The translations under genes and the position numbers were made by a program. Below are positions 35,351-44,948 of a stretch of 64,000 nucleotides of DNA, one piece after another. Below the pieces are notes generated by a model, which saw nothing but the letters and a program-made list of their open reading frames with translations, ran no database searches and was not told the DNA's origin. Source of the stretch: Nissabacter sp. SGAir0207 (GTDB taxonomy: Bacteria > Pseudomonadota > Gammaproteobacteria > Enterobacterales > Enterobacteriaceae); assembly GCF_005491205.1 (NCBI RefSeq), contig NZ_CP028035.1, positions 1,426,001 to 1,490,000 on the forward strand. The letters run 5' to 3'. Each line of letters begins with the position of its first letter. Within the stretch, counting starts at the first letter, position 1.

Positions 35351-35366
35351 GTGTGTTTAGACACAC
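35351..35366. promoter_or_regulatory. near-perfect palindrome, possible operator
   Basis: GTGTGTTTAGACACAC matches its own complement at 14 of 16 positions. It lies in the 200-base gap between the divergent VOC and ThDP-enzyme genes, a plausible operator position. No known regulator is matched. Confidence 0.35.
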
Positions 35367-35491
35367 TCCCTTACGCATTCCGCAGGTGACCTTCGGCCGG
35401 GCCGCGACGCAGGCTGGCGTTAAATACACTATGTTTAAGGCTCATCAATGGGCTACGGCCCGGTGGAGTGGCCAGCAGAGGAGGAGCGACG

Positions 35492-37288
35492 ATGGCGAAA
35501 CTGACAAGCGATTTTATTGTGGAGCGGCTGAAGGCGTGGGGCGTGACGCGTATCTATGGTTACCCCGGCGATGGCATCAATGGCGTGCTGGGGGCGTTGC
35601 AGCGTGCCGAGAAAAAGGGGGAGGGGATCGAGTTCATTCAGGTGCGACATGAGGAGATGGCCGCCTTTATGGCGACTGCCCACGCCAAGTTCACCGGCGA
35701 GCTGGGCGTCTGCCTCTCCACCGGCGGGCCGGGCGCGACCCACATGATCACCGGGCTGTATGACGCCAAGCAAGACCACGTGCCGGTGCTGGCGATCATC
35801 GGACAGGCGGAAAGCACGGCGCGCGGCGCGCACTACCAGCAGGAGATTAACCTCGACCGCATGTTCATGGACGTGGCGGACTTCGTGCAGGAGGCGGCGG
35901 CCCCGGCGCAGGTGCGCCATCTGATAGACCGTGGCGTGCGCATCGCCGTGGCGGGCAATGGCGTCACCGCGCTGGTGCTGCCGAAAGATGTGCAGGATGA
36001 GCCGTGGGAGGAGCCGAAACAGGCGCACGGCTTTACCCGATCCGGCGCGGGTTACCGTCGCCCGGACGTGGTGCCGCACCAGATTGACCTGCAACAGGCG
36101 GCGGATCTGCTCAACGAGGGGCGCAAGGTGGCGATGCTGATCGGCGCGGGCGCGCGCGGGGCGGCGGATGAGGTGATCATGACGGCAGAGGCGCTCGGTG
36201 CCGGGGTGGCGAAGGCGCTGCTCGGCAAGGATGTGCTGCCGGATGACCTGCCGTTCGTCACCGGCTCCATCGGCCTGCTCGGCACCAAGCCTTCCTCTGA
36301 CATGATGGCGGAGTGCGACACCCTGCTGATGATCGGCACCGGCTTCCCGTGGGGCGAGTTCCTGCCGAAGGATGGGCAGGCGCGTGCGGTGCAGATTGAC
36401 ATTGATCCAGGAATGCTCGGCCTGCGCTACCCGGTCGATGTCAACCTGCACGGCGACGCGGCCGCCACCCTGCGCGCGCTGCTGCCGCTGCTGAAGCACA
36501 AGCAGGATCGCCGCTGGCAGGATGGCCTGACCAAGCAGATGGAGGAGTGGCGCGAGACGCTCAAGGATCGGGCGATGGCCGAGGCCAAGCCGGTCAACCC
36601 GCAGCGCGTGGTGTGGGAGATGTCGCCGCTGCTGCCGAACAACGCCATCATCACCTCGGACTCCGGCTCCTGTGCCAACTGGTTCGCGCGGGACTATCAG
36701 GTGAAGGCCGGGCAGCGCGCCTCGCTCTCCGGTGGGCTGGCGTCGATGGGCGCGGCCGTGCCCTATGCCATCGCCGCCAAGTTCGCCCACCCGGATCGCC
36801 CGGTGGTGGCGCTGGTGGGCGATGGCGCGATGCAGATGAACAATATGGCGGAGCTGATCACCATCCAGAAGTACTGGCGCCGCTGGGCCAACCCCTGCCT
36901 GATCATCTGCGTGTTCAATAATCAGGATCTCAATCAGGTCACCTGGGAGCAGCGGGTGATGGAGGGCAACCCGCGCTACCCGGCCAGCCAGTCGCTGCCG
37001 GATGTGCCCTACGCCCAGTTCGCCAACCTGCTCGGCCTGAAGGGCATTTTTGTCGATGAGCCGGAGTCGCTCCAGCCCGCGTGGGCCGAGGCGCTCAGCT
37101 CTGACCGCCCGGTGGTGCTGGAGGTGAAAACCGACCCGGAAATCGCGCCGCTGCCGCCGCACATCACGCTGCAACAGGCGAAGTCCTTCACCTCGTCGCT
37201 GATCAAGGGTGACCGGGGGGCAGGGCAGGTGATCGCGGACACCGCCCGCCAGTTAATCAATGAAGTGTTGCCGCACAAAGAGAAGTAA
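35492..37288 (+). CDS. pyruvate-oxidase-like thiamine diphosphate enzyme
   Basis: A 598-residue three-domain ThDP enzyme (PYR, central Rossmann, PP domains). The activating glutamate is in RHEEMAAFMA (about residue 53). The cofactor motif runs from VGDGAMQMNN (around residue 448) to FNNQDL. The C-terminal tail IAPLPPHITLQQAKSFTSSLIKG resembles the membrane-binding end of E. coli PoxB (IPPQIKLEQAKGF). It probably decarboxylates pyruvate or a related 2-keto acid oxidatively, using FAD. The ATG follows GGAGGAG. It lies 51 bases upstream of gcd on the same strand, so the two are probably co-transcribed and both could feed electrons to ubiquinone. Confidence 0.85.
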   Translation: MAKLTSDFIVERLKAWGVTRIYGYPGDGINGVLGALQRAEKKGEGIEFIQVRHEEMAAFMATAHAKFTGELGVCLSTGGPGATHMITGLYDAKQDHVPVLAIIGQAESTARGAHYQQEINLDRMFMDVADFVQEAAAPAQVRHLIDRGVRIAVAGNGVTALVLPKDVQDEPWEEPKQAHGFTRSGAGYRRPDVVPHQIDLQQAADLLNEGRKVAMLIGAGARGAADEVIMTAEALGAGVAKALLGKDVLPDDLPFVTGSIGLLGTKPSSDMMAECDTLLMIGTGFPWGEFLPKDGQARAVQIDIDPGMLGLRYPVDVNLHGDAAATLRALLPLLKHKQDRRWQDGLTKQMEEWRETLKDRAMAEAKPVNPQRVVWEMSPLLPNNAIITSDSGSCANWFARDYQVKAGQRASLSGGLASMGAAVPYAIAAKFAHPDRPVVALVGDGAMQMNNMAELITIQKYWRRWANPCLIICVFNNQDLNQVTWEQRVMEGNPRYPASQSLPDVPYAQFANLLGLKGIFVDEPESLQPAWAEALSSDRPVVLEVKTDPEIAPLPPHITLQQAKSFTSSLIKGDRGAGQVIADTARQLINEVLPHKEK

Positions 37289-37339
37289 ACAATAACCCGC
37301 CGGCCATGACCGGCGGGACACACCATAAGGGATGGATCT

Positions 37340-39769
37340 ATGTTTCGCAGATGGTTTACCTTTCCTGCCCTCACCGGGGCGGTCATTACCCTGCTTGGCC
37401 TGGCGTACCTGCTGCCCGGCGGCTGGCTCGCCTGGCTGGGCGGTACCTGGTACTACGTGATTGCCGGGCTGGCGCTCATCGCCAGCGGCGTGCTGGTGGT
37501 GCGCCGCCGCCGCGCCGGGCTGTGGCTCTACCTGCTGGTGTTTGTCGCCAGCATCGCTTGGGCGATCTCTGAGGTGGGGCTGGATGGCTGGCGGCTGATG
37601 CCGCGGCTGTTTGCCCCGGCGCTGCTCGGCCTCTGGTGCTGTATGCCGTGGATCACTCGCCCGCTACAGGGCGGCCGTGGGCAGGCGTGGGGCAGCGCGG
37701 CGGTCTACCTGCTGGCGGTCGCGGGTATCTTCTGGGGCGGCTGGCACATCAGTGACACCCGCTTCGTGCACCCGGAATCGCTCACCCTGACGCCGCCGCC
37801 CGCCAGCGACGCGCAGGAGCAGAGCGAGTGGCGCTACTATGGCCGCACGCCGGCCGGCGATCGCTACTCGCCGCTGGCGCAGATCACGCCCGCCAACGTC
37901 AGTAAGCTGCAACCGGCGTGGGCGTTCCACACCGGCGACCTGCCGCGCGAGGGCGAGGCCAGTGCCGGGCGTGAGTTCAATGATGAGGTGACGCCGATCC
38001 ACGTCGGTGACCGCCTCTATATCTGTACGCCGCACCGTGAGGTGATCGCGCTTGATGACACCAGCGGCAAGGAGCTGTGGCGCTTCAATCCGCACGCCGA
38101 TACCAGTGCCAACTCCTATCTGGCCTGCCGTGGTGTGGCCTACTACGCCACGCCAGCGGCCAGCGCCCCGGCCAACGGCGCGCCGCAGCCAGGTGACTGC
38201 CCGCGCCGCATCCTCACCACCACCAGCGACGCGCGTCTGGTGGCGCTGGATGCCGACAGCGGCAAGCCCTGCGCCTCCTTCGGCCAGCAGGGCTACGTCA
38301 GCCTGACCGACCAGATGGGGCCGGTGCCACCGGGCTTCCACTTCATCACCTCGCAGCCGATGGTGATGCATGACCGCATCGTGCTGGGCGGCTGGATCTA
38401 TGACAATCAGGCGCAGGGTGAGCCGTCGGGCGTAGTGCGCGCCTACGATCCGCGCAGCGGCAAACTGGCGTGGGCCTGGGATCTCGGCAAGCAGAACCCG
38501 ACCGCGCCGTTGCAGCCGGGCGAAGAGTACACGCGCGGCACGCCAAACGGCTGGGGCACCTACACCGCCGACCCGGCGCTGGGGCTGATCTACATCCCGC
38601 TCGGCAACGCCACGCCGGACTACTATGGCGCGAACCGTCGGCCGTTCGACGACCGCTACTCCAGTTCGCTGGTGGCGCTGGACGTTGACAGCGGGCAGGA
38701 GCGCTGGCACTTCCAGACCGTGCACCATGACGTCTGGGACTTCGACGTGCCGATTGGGCCATCGCTGGTTGACCTGCCCGGCCCGGATGGCCAGACCATC
38801 CCGGCACTGGTGCAGACCACCAAGATGGGCCAGCTGTTTATGCTGGATCGCCGCACCGGCAAGCCGCTGGCGAAGGTGGAGGAGAAACCGGTGCCGACCT
38901 CGCCGTCGCTGCCGGGTGAGCGCCTCTCCACTACCCAACCCTACTCAACCGGGATGCCTTCGCTGGCACCGCCGGATATCACCGAGCGTGACATGTGGGG
39001 CGCAACGCCGATTGATCAGCTGATCTGCCGCGTGCAGTTCCGCAGCTACCGCTATCAGGGGCAATACACCCCGCCAGCGCTCGGCACCAGCATCGCCTAT
39101 CCGGCCTTTGATGGCGTGCTGGACTGGTATGGCGCGTCGATTGACCCGGTGCACCACCTGCTGATCGCCAACACCAGCTACATCCCGTTCACCATGGAAT
39201 TGATGCACAGCGAGGAGGCGATCAAGCAGGGGCTGATGAAACCGTGGGCTGGCTGGCAGAGCAAGCAGCCCTATCCGAAGCCGAAGGAGTTTGCCGTTGG
39301 CCCGCAGTACGGCACCCCCTATACGGCGGTGGTCAAGCCGTGGCTGACCGCGCTGCGCGCACCATGCAGCGCGCCGCCGTGGGGCAAGCTGGTGGCGATT
39401 GACCTGAAAACCCGTCAGATTGCCTGGGAGCGTCCGGTCGGCACCACCCGCGACATGAACGTCTTCGGCACCCACACCAACGCGCCGCTGCCGACCGGCA
39501 TCTTCTCGATGGGCGGCAACATCGTCACCGGCAGTGGGCTGATCTTCATGGGGGCGACGGCAGACAACTACCTGCGCGCCTTTGATGAGGCGAGCGGCAA
39601 GGTGCTGTGGGAGACGCGCCTGCCAGCCGGTGGGCAGGCCACGCCGATGACCTACCGTGGCAAGGATGGCCGTCAGTACGTGGTGATCGCCGCTGGGGGC
39701 CACGGCGGCCTTGGCACCGAACCCGGCGACGCCATCATGGCTTACGCGCTGCCCACTACGCAGGGCTGA
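37340..39769 (+). CDS. gcd: membrane-bound PQQ-dependent glucose dehydrogenase
   Basis: An 809-residue quinoprotein with five N-terminal membrane helices (residues 1-~140) and a periplasmic eight-bladed propeller. It oxidises glucose to gluconate at the outer face of the inner membrane and reduces ubiquinone. Markers are EWRYYGRTPAGDRYSPL, the tryptophan-docking repeats, HHDVWDFDVPIGPSL (catalytic Asp region), DMWGATPIDQLICRVQFR, and AGGHGGLGTEPGD near the end. It is slightly longer than E. coli Gcd (796). PQQ biosynthesis genes are not in the window. A clear terminator follows at 39778-39801. Confidence 0.95.
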   Translation: MFRRWFTFPALTGAVITLLGLAYLLPGGWLAWLGGTWYYVIAGLALIASGVLVVRRRRAGLWLYLLVFVASIAWAISEVGLDGWRLMPRLFAPALLGLWCCMPWITRPLQGGRGQAWGSAAVYLLAVAGIFWGGWHISDTRFVHPESLTLTPPPASDAQEQSEWRYYGRTPAGDRYSPLAQITPANVSKLQPAWAFHTGDLPREGEASAGREFNDEVTPIHVGDRLYICTPHREVIALDDTSGKELWRFNPHADTSANSYLACRGVAYYATPAASAPANGAPQPGDCPRRILTTTSDARLVALDADSGKPCASFGQQGYVSLTDQMGPVPPGFHFITSQPMVMHDRIVLGGWIYDNQAQGEPSGVVRAYDPRSGKLAWAWDLGKQNPTAPLQPGEEYTRGTPNGWGTYTADPALGLIYIPLGNATPDYYGANRRPFDDRYSSSLVALDVDSGQERWHFQTVHHDVWDFDVPIGPSLVDLPGPDGQTIPALVQTTKMGQLFMLDRRTGKPLAKVEEKPVPTSPSLPGERLSTTQPYSTGMPSLAPPDITERDMWGATPIDQLICRVQFRSYRYQGQYTPPALGTSIAYPAFDGVLDWYGASIDPVHHLLIANTSYIPFTMELMHSEEAIKQGLMKPWAGWQSKQPYPKPKEFAVGPQYGTPYTAVVKPWLTALRAPCSAPPWGKLVAIDLKTRQIAWERPVGTTRDMNVFGTHTNAPLPTGIFSMGGNIVTGSGLIFMGATADNYLRAFDEASGKVLWETRLPAGGQATPMTYRGKDGRQYVVIAAGGHGGLGTEPGDAIMAYALPTTQG

Positions 39770-39777
39770 TAGAGAGA

Positions 39778-39801
39778 GGGAGCCACTGGCTCCCTTTTTT
39801 T
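39778..39801 (+). terminator. intrinsic terminator after gcd
   Basis: Stem GGGAGCC/GGCTCCC with an ACT loop followed by seven T residues, nine bases after the gcd stop. Confidence 0.92.
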
Positions 39802-39907
39802 ATCGCCGCCCGCCCGCCCTAAAGTTTTACTGTCCGCTGCCGAAAACAGGTTGTTTATTTTTGACGGAATCGGGGCCACTGCCCCGAAACAGCGAACAGG
39901 AGTTCCC

Positions 39908-41452
39908 ATGCGTCATAACCAGCCCGTTACCCAACGCGACTACCCCTTCCCGGACAATGCGACCTTAATGTCCACCACCGATACCCACAGCCGGATCCTC
40001 TATGCCAACGATGCCTTTATCAGCATCAGCGGCTTTGAGGCCGAGGAGCTGACCGGCGAGCCGCACAATCTGGTGCGCCACCCGGACATGCCGCCGGAGG
40101 CGTTCGCTGACATGTGGGCAACGCTGCAACAGGGCGAGCCGTGGACCGGGCTGGTGAAGAACCGCCGCAAGTGTGGCGATCACTATTGGGTGCGCGCCAA
40201 CGTCAACCCGGTGATTCGCAATGGCCGGCTGCTGGGCTACATGTCGGTGCGCATCAAGCCGACGCCGGAGGAGGTGCGCGAGGCCGACGCACGCTACCGG
40301 GCAATGCGCGAGGGCACGCTGAAAAACCGGCGGATGCACAAAGGCGTGATGCTGGTGACCGGCCTTGGCCGCTGGCGCTCCGCCCTGAAGGTAATGCCGC
40401 TGCGCTGGCGCATCCGCTCGCCGCTGCTGGCGCTCTGGCCACTGAGCCTGTTGGGTGCCGGGGCACTGGGGCTGGGCGGCGTCGGGCTGCTTGGCTTTGC
40501 CGGGGTGATGGCGCTGCTGCTGGCGCTGGTGAGCGCCTGGCTGGAGGCGCAGATCGCCCGGCCGATGGCGCGGGTGTGCCAACAGGCGATTGACGTGGCG
40601 ACCGGCGCGAACTACCGCGTGGATCATCTGGATCGGGTGGATGAGATTGGCATGACGCTGCGCGCCATCGGCCAGCTCGGTGTGATGTTCCGCTGGCTGG
40701 TGGATGATGTCAGCCATCAGGTGCAGACGGTGCGCCACGCCAGCGATGTGCTGGCCGAGGGCAATGAGGAGTTGAGCCGCCGCACCGACCAGACCGCCGC
40801 CAACGTCGAGCAGACCTCCGCCACCATGCACCAGATGACCGCCACGGTGCGCAGCAACACCGCCACCGCTGGCGAGGCCAACCAGCTCTCCAGTTCGGCC
40901 AGCGCCGCGGCGGAGCGGGGCGGTGATTCGATGAGCGAGATCGTGCGCATGATGGAGGAGATCGCTGAGAGTTCGAAGAAGATCGGCACCATCACCGGCG
41001 TGATTGACAGCATCGCTTTCCAGACCAACATTCTGGCGCTCAACGCGGCAGTCGAGGCGGCGCGCGCTGGCGAGCAGGGCAAGGGCTTTGCCGTGGTGGC
41101 TGGCGAGGTGCGCAATCTGGCGCAGCGCAGCGCCACCGCCGCCAGCGAGATCAAGACGCTGATTGACGCCAGCGTCGGCAAGGTGCAGTCAGGCTCGCGC
41201 CAGGTGAATGACGCCGGTGACACCATGGAGGATATCGTCAGCCAGGTGAGCAACGTCACCGCGCTTATCGCACGCATCAGCGCCGCGACGGCGGAGCAGG
41301 GCACCGGGCTGGATGAGGTGGGCCGGGCGGTGAAGGAGCTGGAGCGCATCACCCAGCAGAACGCGCAGCAGGTGCAGGAGAGTGCCATCTCCTCGGCGCG
41401 GATGAAGCAGCAGGTAGCAAGGTTGGGGCAGGCGCTGAGCGTGTTCCGCTAG
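39908..41452 (+). CDS. aer: aerotaxis receptor Aer
   Basis: A 514-residue redox/oxygen chemoreceptor. The N-terminal PAS domain (residues ~1-120) has the Aer signatures [30 protein letters not shown] and [16 protein letters not shown], which hold FAD in E. coli Aer. A hydrophobic membrane anchor lies at about 165-205, followed by a HAMP-like region. The signalling tip [20 protein letters not shown] then contacts CheW/CheA. No methylation-type C-terminal NWETF pentapeptide is present, as in E. coli Aer. The ATG follows AGGAG. It is a single gene between two terminators. Confidence 0.94.
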   Translation: MRHNQPVTQRDYPFPDNATLMSTTDTHSRILYANDAFISISGFEAEELTGEPHNLVRHPDMPPEAFADMWATLQQGEPWTGLVKNRRKCGDHYWVRANVNPVIRNGRLLGYMSVRIKPTPEEVREADARYRAMREGTLKNRRMHKGVMLVTGLGRWRSALKVMPLRWRIRSPLLALWPLSLLGAGALGLGGVGLLGFAGVMALLLALVSAWLEAQIARPMARVCQQAIDVATGANYRVDHLDRVDEIGMTLRAIGQLGVMFRWLVDDVSHQVQTVRHASDVLAEGNEELSRRTDQTAANVEQTSATMHQMTATVRSNTATAGEANQLSSSASAAAERGGDSMSEIVRMMEEIAESSKKIGTITGVIDSIAFQTNILALNAAVEAARAGEQGKGFAVVAGEVRNLAQRSATAASEIKTLIDASVGKVQSGSRQVNDAGDTMEDIVSQVSNVTALIARISAATAEQGTGLDEVGRAVKELERITQQNAQQVQESAISSARMKQQVARLGQALSVFR

Positions 41453-41462
41453 CCAGCAACGT

Positions 41463-41480
41463 GGGGGGCGGACGCCCCCC
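41463..41480. terminator. stem-loop between convergent aer and ygiW-like genes
   Basis: Perfect 7-bp stem GGGGGGC/GCCCCCC with a GGAC loop in the 38-base gap. There is no U-tract. Confidence 0.45.
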
Positions 41481-41490
41481 GGTCAGGAGG

Positions 41491-41886
41491 TTACTGCTTC
41501 TCCAGGTGCTCCACGGCCACCATCGTGCTGTTGCCTTTGTGTTTCACCCGGCCACTGATCATCACCAGATCTTCCGGCGTCACTTCGTCGCCGTTCCAGC
41601 GCTTCTCATCAACCTGGATGTTGATGGTGCCGGTCTTGTCGCGGAAGTGGTACTGGTTGGTGCCGGACTCCTTGGTGATGTAGCCCTCCAGCGTCACCCA
41701 CGCGTCCTCGTGCATGGTGCGCGCCAGCTCAATGGTCGCGCCACGCGCATCCTCGGTGCCACGCAGGCCGCTATCATGCTTCTCCTGCGGCGGGGCAGTG
41801 CCTTCGGCCTTAAAGCCGCCATTGTCTTCGGCAAATGCCGGCAGGGTCATCAGGGCCAATAGCGCAGCAATGGTCATCTTTTTCAT
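41491..41886 (-). CDS. YgiW/YdeI-family periplasmic stress-tolerance OB-fold protein
   Basis: A 131-residue periplasmic protein with a signal peptide (MKKMTIAALLALMTLPAFA) and an OB-fold domain of the BOF family (residues ~50-131). DAWVTLEGYITKESG, FRDKTGTINIQVDEKRWNGDEVTPEDLVMISGRV match E. coli YgiW. Relatives are linked to hydrogen peroxide, cadmium and antimicrobial-peptide tolerance; the mechanism is unclear. The start at 41886 is supported by AAGGAG nine bases upstream. It is convergent with aer and divergent from ansP. Confidence 0.9.
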   Translation of the reverse strand: MKKMTIAALLALMTLPAFAEDNGGFKAEGTAPPQEKHDSGLRGTEDARGATIELARTMHEDAWVTLEGYITKESGTNQYHFRDKTGTINIQVDEKRWNGDEVTPEDLVMISGRVKHKGNSTMVAVEHLEKQ

Positions 41887-42236
41887 CGGGTGCTCTCCTT
41901 GGTCTGCGTCTGGCACGGCCCGACGCTTGTTATGCTTATCTCTAAGCATGGCACAAAGTCCCTGTTTTGCCAGACAAAGTGCGGGAGGCTTCCCGCACTT
42001 CTCCCGCACTTGCAACTCTAATTATATGAATATGTGGCATCACATAAATAATCACGATTTATGAATGAGGATTTTTTGCCTCTCACCGCGAGAACAGGTA
42101 GGATTCACCGCCGTATTACCGCGTCATCGCGACGGCAACACAACAAAAGAGTAGAGATCGGGCGCTTGCCCACCTGTCGTTGGCAAACGGTTGCCTGGCA
42201 GGGGAGAGCGCTGGCAGACAGGAAATTAGGATATCA
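41887..42236. other. intergenic region between ygiW-like gene and ansP
   Basis: About 350 bases without a gene, holding the divergent promoters. An AT-rich patch at 42015-42065 contains the palindrome TATGTG-GCAT-CACATA (42031-42046). Its arms resemble CRP half-sites but are two bases too close together on each side for a CRP site. The 170 bases before ansP form an untranslated leader or hold further control sites. Confidence 0.5.
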
Positions 42237-43706
42237 ATGAAATCACATAAGAAATCCGAGAGTACGCGCCATGCCGCCAAGCGCCGCTGGCTGGACTCTC
42301 ACGAGGACGGCTACCACAAGGGCATGGGCAACCGCCAGGTACAGATGATCGCCATTGGCGGCTCCATCGGCACCGGGCTGTTTTTGGGTGCTGGCGCACG
42401 CCTGCAGATGGCCGGGCCATCACTGGCGCTGGTCTACGCAGTCTGTGGCTTGTTCTCCTTCTTCATCCTGCGCGCGCTGGGTGAGCTGGTGATGCACCGC
42501 CCGACCAGCGGCAGCTTCGTCTCCTATGCCCGTGAGTTTTTGGGTGAGAAAGCCTCGTTTGTCGCGGGCTGGATGTACTTCCTCAACTGGGCGATGACCG
42601 GCATCGTGGACATCACCGCCGTGGCGCTCTACATGCACTATTGGGGCGCGTTTGCCGATGTGCCGCAGTGGATGTTCGCACTGGGCGCGCTGGCGATTGT
42701 GGTCACCATGAACATGATTGGCGTGAAGTGGTTCGCCGAGATGGAGTTCTGGTTCGCGCTGATCAAGGTGGCGGCGATTGCGCTGTTCCTGATTGTCGGC
42801 ACCATCTTCCTCGGTACCGGCAAGCCGCTGGATGGCAACACCACCGGCCTGCATTTGATCTCGGACAATGGCGGGCTGTTCCCGCATGGCCTGCTGCCCG
42901 CGCTGGTGCTGGTGCAGGGCGTGGTGTTCGCCTTCGCCGCCGTGGAGCTGGTCGGCACCGCCGCTGGCGAGACCAAGGATCCGAAGAGCGTGCTGCCGAA
43001 GGCGATCAACAGCGTTATCTGGCGTATCGCGCTGTTCTACGTTGGCTCCATCGTGCTGCTGGTCTGCCTGCTGCCGTGGAACGCCTATCAGGCGGGCCAA
43101 AGCCCGTTCGTCACCTTCTTCAGCAAGCTGGGCGTGCCTTACATCGGCAGCGTGATGAACATCGTGGTACTGACCGCGGCGCTCTCCAGCCTGAACTCCG
43201 GCCTCTACTCCACCGGCCGTATCCTGCGCTCGCTGTCGCAGGGTGGCTCCGCGCCGAAGATCATGTCGAAGATGAGCAGCCAGCAGGTGCCGTACGTCGG
43301 CATCCTGATCACCGCCTGTGTCTATGTGGTGGGCGTGGTGCTCAACTACTACGTGCCGACGCAGGTGTTTGAGATCGTGCTGAACGTGGCGTCGCTGGGC
43401 ATCCTCAGCTCCTGGGGCTTCATCATCGTCTGCCAGATGCGCTTCCGCAGTGAAGTGAAGAAGGGCCACGTCGAGGATGTCTCCTTCAAGATGCCGGGCG
43501 CGCCCTTTACCTCCTGGCTGACGCTGGCGTTCCTGCTGGGCGTGCTGGTGCTGATGGCGTTCGACTACCCGAACGGCACCTACACCGTGGCGACCCTGCC
43601 GGTCATCGGGATCCTGATGGCGCTGGGCTGGGCTGGCCTACGTAAACGCGCGCATGAGATCAATGCCGAGAAGCAGGCGCACGAAGAGCAGCACCTCTCC
43701 AGCTAA
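42237..43706 (+). CDS. ansP: L-asparagine permease AnsP
   Basis: A 489-residue amino-acid permease of the APC superfamily, twelve helices, importing L-asparagine with protons. It tracks E. coli AnsP closely: HAAKRRWL, GYHKGMGNRQVQMIAIGGSIGTGLFLGAGARLQMAGP, FVSYAREFLGEKASFVAGWMYF, and PGAPFTSWLTL. The ATG 42237 follows AGGA by six bases. A strong terminator follows at 43729-43760. Single-gene unit. Confidence 0.94.
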   Translation: MKSHKKSESTRHAAKRRWLDSHEDGYHKGMGNRQVQMIAIGGSIGTGLFLGAGARLQMAGPSLALVYAVCGLFSFFILRALGELVMHRPTSGSFVSYAREFLGEKASFVAGWMYFLNWAMTGIVDITAVALYMHYWGAFADVPQWMFALGALAIVVTMNMIGVKWFAEMEFWFALIKVAAIALFLIVGTIFLGTGKPLDGNTTGLHLISDNGGLFPHGLLPALVLVQGVVFAFAAVELVGTAAGETKDPKSVLPKAINSVIWRIALFYVGSIVLLVCLLPWNAYQAGQSPFVTFFSKLGVPYIGSVMNIVVLTAALSSLNSGLYSTGRILRSLSQGGSAPKIMSKMSSQQVPYVGILITACVYVVGVVLNYYVPTQVFEIVLNVASLGILSSWGFIIVCQMRFRSEVKKGHVEDVSFKMPGAPFTSWLTLAFLLGVLVLMAFDYPNGTYTVATLPVIGILMALGWAGLRKRAHEINAEKQAHEEQHLSS

Positions 43707-43728
43707 TCGGACGTGCAGACTCTCCCGG

Positions 43729-43760
43729 ACGGGCGGCCAACTGGCCGCCCGTTCTGTTTT
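43729..43760 (+). terminator. intrinsic terminator after ansP
   Basis: Ten-base perfect stem ACGGGCGGCC/GGCCGCCCGT with an AACT loop, followed by TCTGTTTT. It also lies just past the end of the convergent two-gene hypothetical operon and may serve it from the other side. Confidence 0.85.
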
Positions 43761-43768
43761 ATGCGCCG

Positions 43769-44938
43769 TCAAAAGCCCGGTGACAGGGTCAGGCCGCCGA
43801 GGTTGGCGGCACTGCCCACCGCGGTTTGGGCGGTGCGCATGATCTGCGGCAGGAAGGTGGAGAGCGCGGCGGCCACCGCCGTGCCCTGGGCGATCATTGC
43901 CTCGGCGCTGGCGGCCACCGCCAGTTCGCTGAGCAGCGCGGCGGCGGAGCCAGCAATCAGCGGCGCCAGATAGATCGCCAGCGCCACCACCGCCACCACC
44001 GCGACCCCCGCCGCCAGATAGCCGAGCAGCTGCTTCAGGTCACTGCGGTTCTGCTGCCAGTACTGGGTATACTCCTGCACCGGCAGCAACTCCAGCCGGG
44101 CATAGGCGCGCTTGCGCTGCTCCAGCCACTGCCGCATCTTGATGAACACCTCCGAGGGCACCTGCGCCCCCTCGATCGGTGCCTCATGATAGGTGTAGAG
44201 AATCAGGCCGCGCGCTGGCATCTCCGGCGGCTCGTTGACCGCGCCAAAGAAGGGCATCGGCCGGTACTGGTAGGTGCTGCCAAAACAGATCCAGCGGTAG
44301 CGGGTGGCGGCAGTGGCGCTGCCCGCCTGCGGGAACAGCGGCACGATAATCAGCGGCGGCGGGATGATCCACGGTGAGCCGTCGGCCTGAAAAGTGCGCG
44401 GGAAGGCGCCAAGCTGGTTCTTGCGCAGCAGCGTCTCCTCCAGCAGGGTCTTCACCGGCCCGCGCAAAATGGCGAGCTTGGGTTGCAGATCCTCCTTGAT
44501 ACACTTCTCCGCCTCCTTGAAGGTGGTGATCTCCAGCAGTTCGCAGACGATGGTGCGCCGTGGCACGTCCAGCGCCAGCCCCAGCACATCCGGCCGCAGC
44601 GGGTTGCCCTGTTTCAGGTCGCCGGGCGCGGCAGATTTGGCAATCTTCTCGCGGTTGGCCTTGGTGCGCGCATAGTAGTTGCGCATCTCCGGGACGATGT
44701 GTTTAAGCGCCAGATCCAGCAACGGGTCGCCGGTGCCGATCCACTGGTATTCGGTCTCAAAAAAGACCTCGCTGATGGCGTAGCGCTGCCGCAAATTCTC
44801 GCGGTAGAGGGCGCTGGCGTAGGCCTGGGCAATGGTCGGCACCGACGAACCGCGTGGCACCGGCTTGGCGAACCCGCCGCACAGGGCGTCAAAGGCCGGG
44901 CCGTCCAGATTGCGCCCGTCATCCGGGATCTCGCTCAT
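43769..44938 (-). CDS. uncharacterised protein with hydrophobic C-terminal hairpin (partner of the 968-residue protein)
   Basis: A 389-residue protein of no family I recognise. Residues 1-300 look soluble and mixed alpha/beta. Residues ~306-331 and ~333-360 are strongly hydrophobic and Ala/Gly-rich (GYLAAGVAVVAVVALAIYLA, then a second segment), like a membrane-inserting hairpin near the C-terminus. A stretch at 113-140 (LRPDVLGLALDVPRRTIVCE, then LLEITTF) faintly recalls a PD-x-E nuclease or 'EIKP' type strand pair, but a key Lys is missing. TAAGGAG, which includes the previous gene's stop, forms its ribosome-binding site, so it is coupled to the 968-residue gene. A pore-forming or membrane-anchored partner is conceivable but unproven. 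Confidence 0.75.
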   Translation of the reverse strand: MSEIPDDGRNLDGPAFDALCGGFAKPVPRGSSVPTIAQAYASALYRENLRQRYAISEVFFETEYQWIGTGDPLLDLALKHIVPEMRNYYARTKANREKIAKSAAPGDLKQGNPLRPDVLGLALDVPRRTIVCELLEITTFKEAEKCIKEDLQPKLAILRGPVKTLLEETLLRKNQLGAFPRTFQADGSPWIIPPPLIIVPLFPQAGSATAATRYRWICFGSTYQYRPMPFFGAVNEPPEMPARGLILYTYHEAPIEGAQVPSEVFIKMRQWLEQRKRAYARLELLPVQEYTQYWQQNRSDLKQLLGYLAAGVAVVAVVALAIYLAPLIAGSAAALLSELAVAASAEAMIAQGTAVAAALSTFLPQIMRTAQTAVGSAANLGGLTLSPGF

Positions 44939-44948
44939 GCCGCGCTCC

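Noticed and set aside
35453..37174. 573-codon minus-strand frame opposite the ThDP enzyme
   Set aside because: Shadow frame with repetitive His/Arg/Gln content and no family resemblance.
42031..42046. CRP site before ansP
   Set aside because: TGTG and CACA arms are present, but only four bases separate the TATGTG/CACATA arms, too short for a CRP dimer; kept only as a palindrome.
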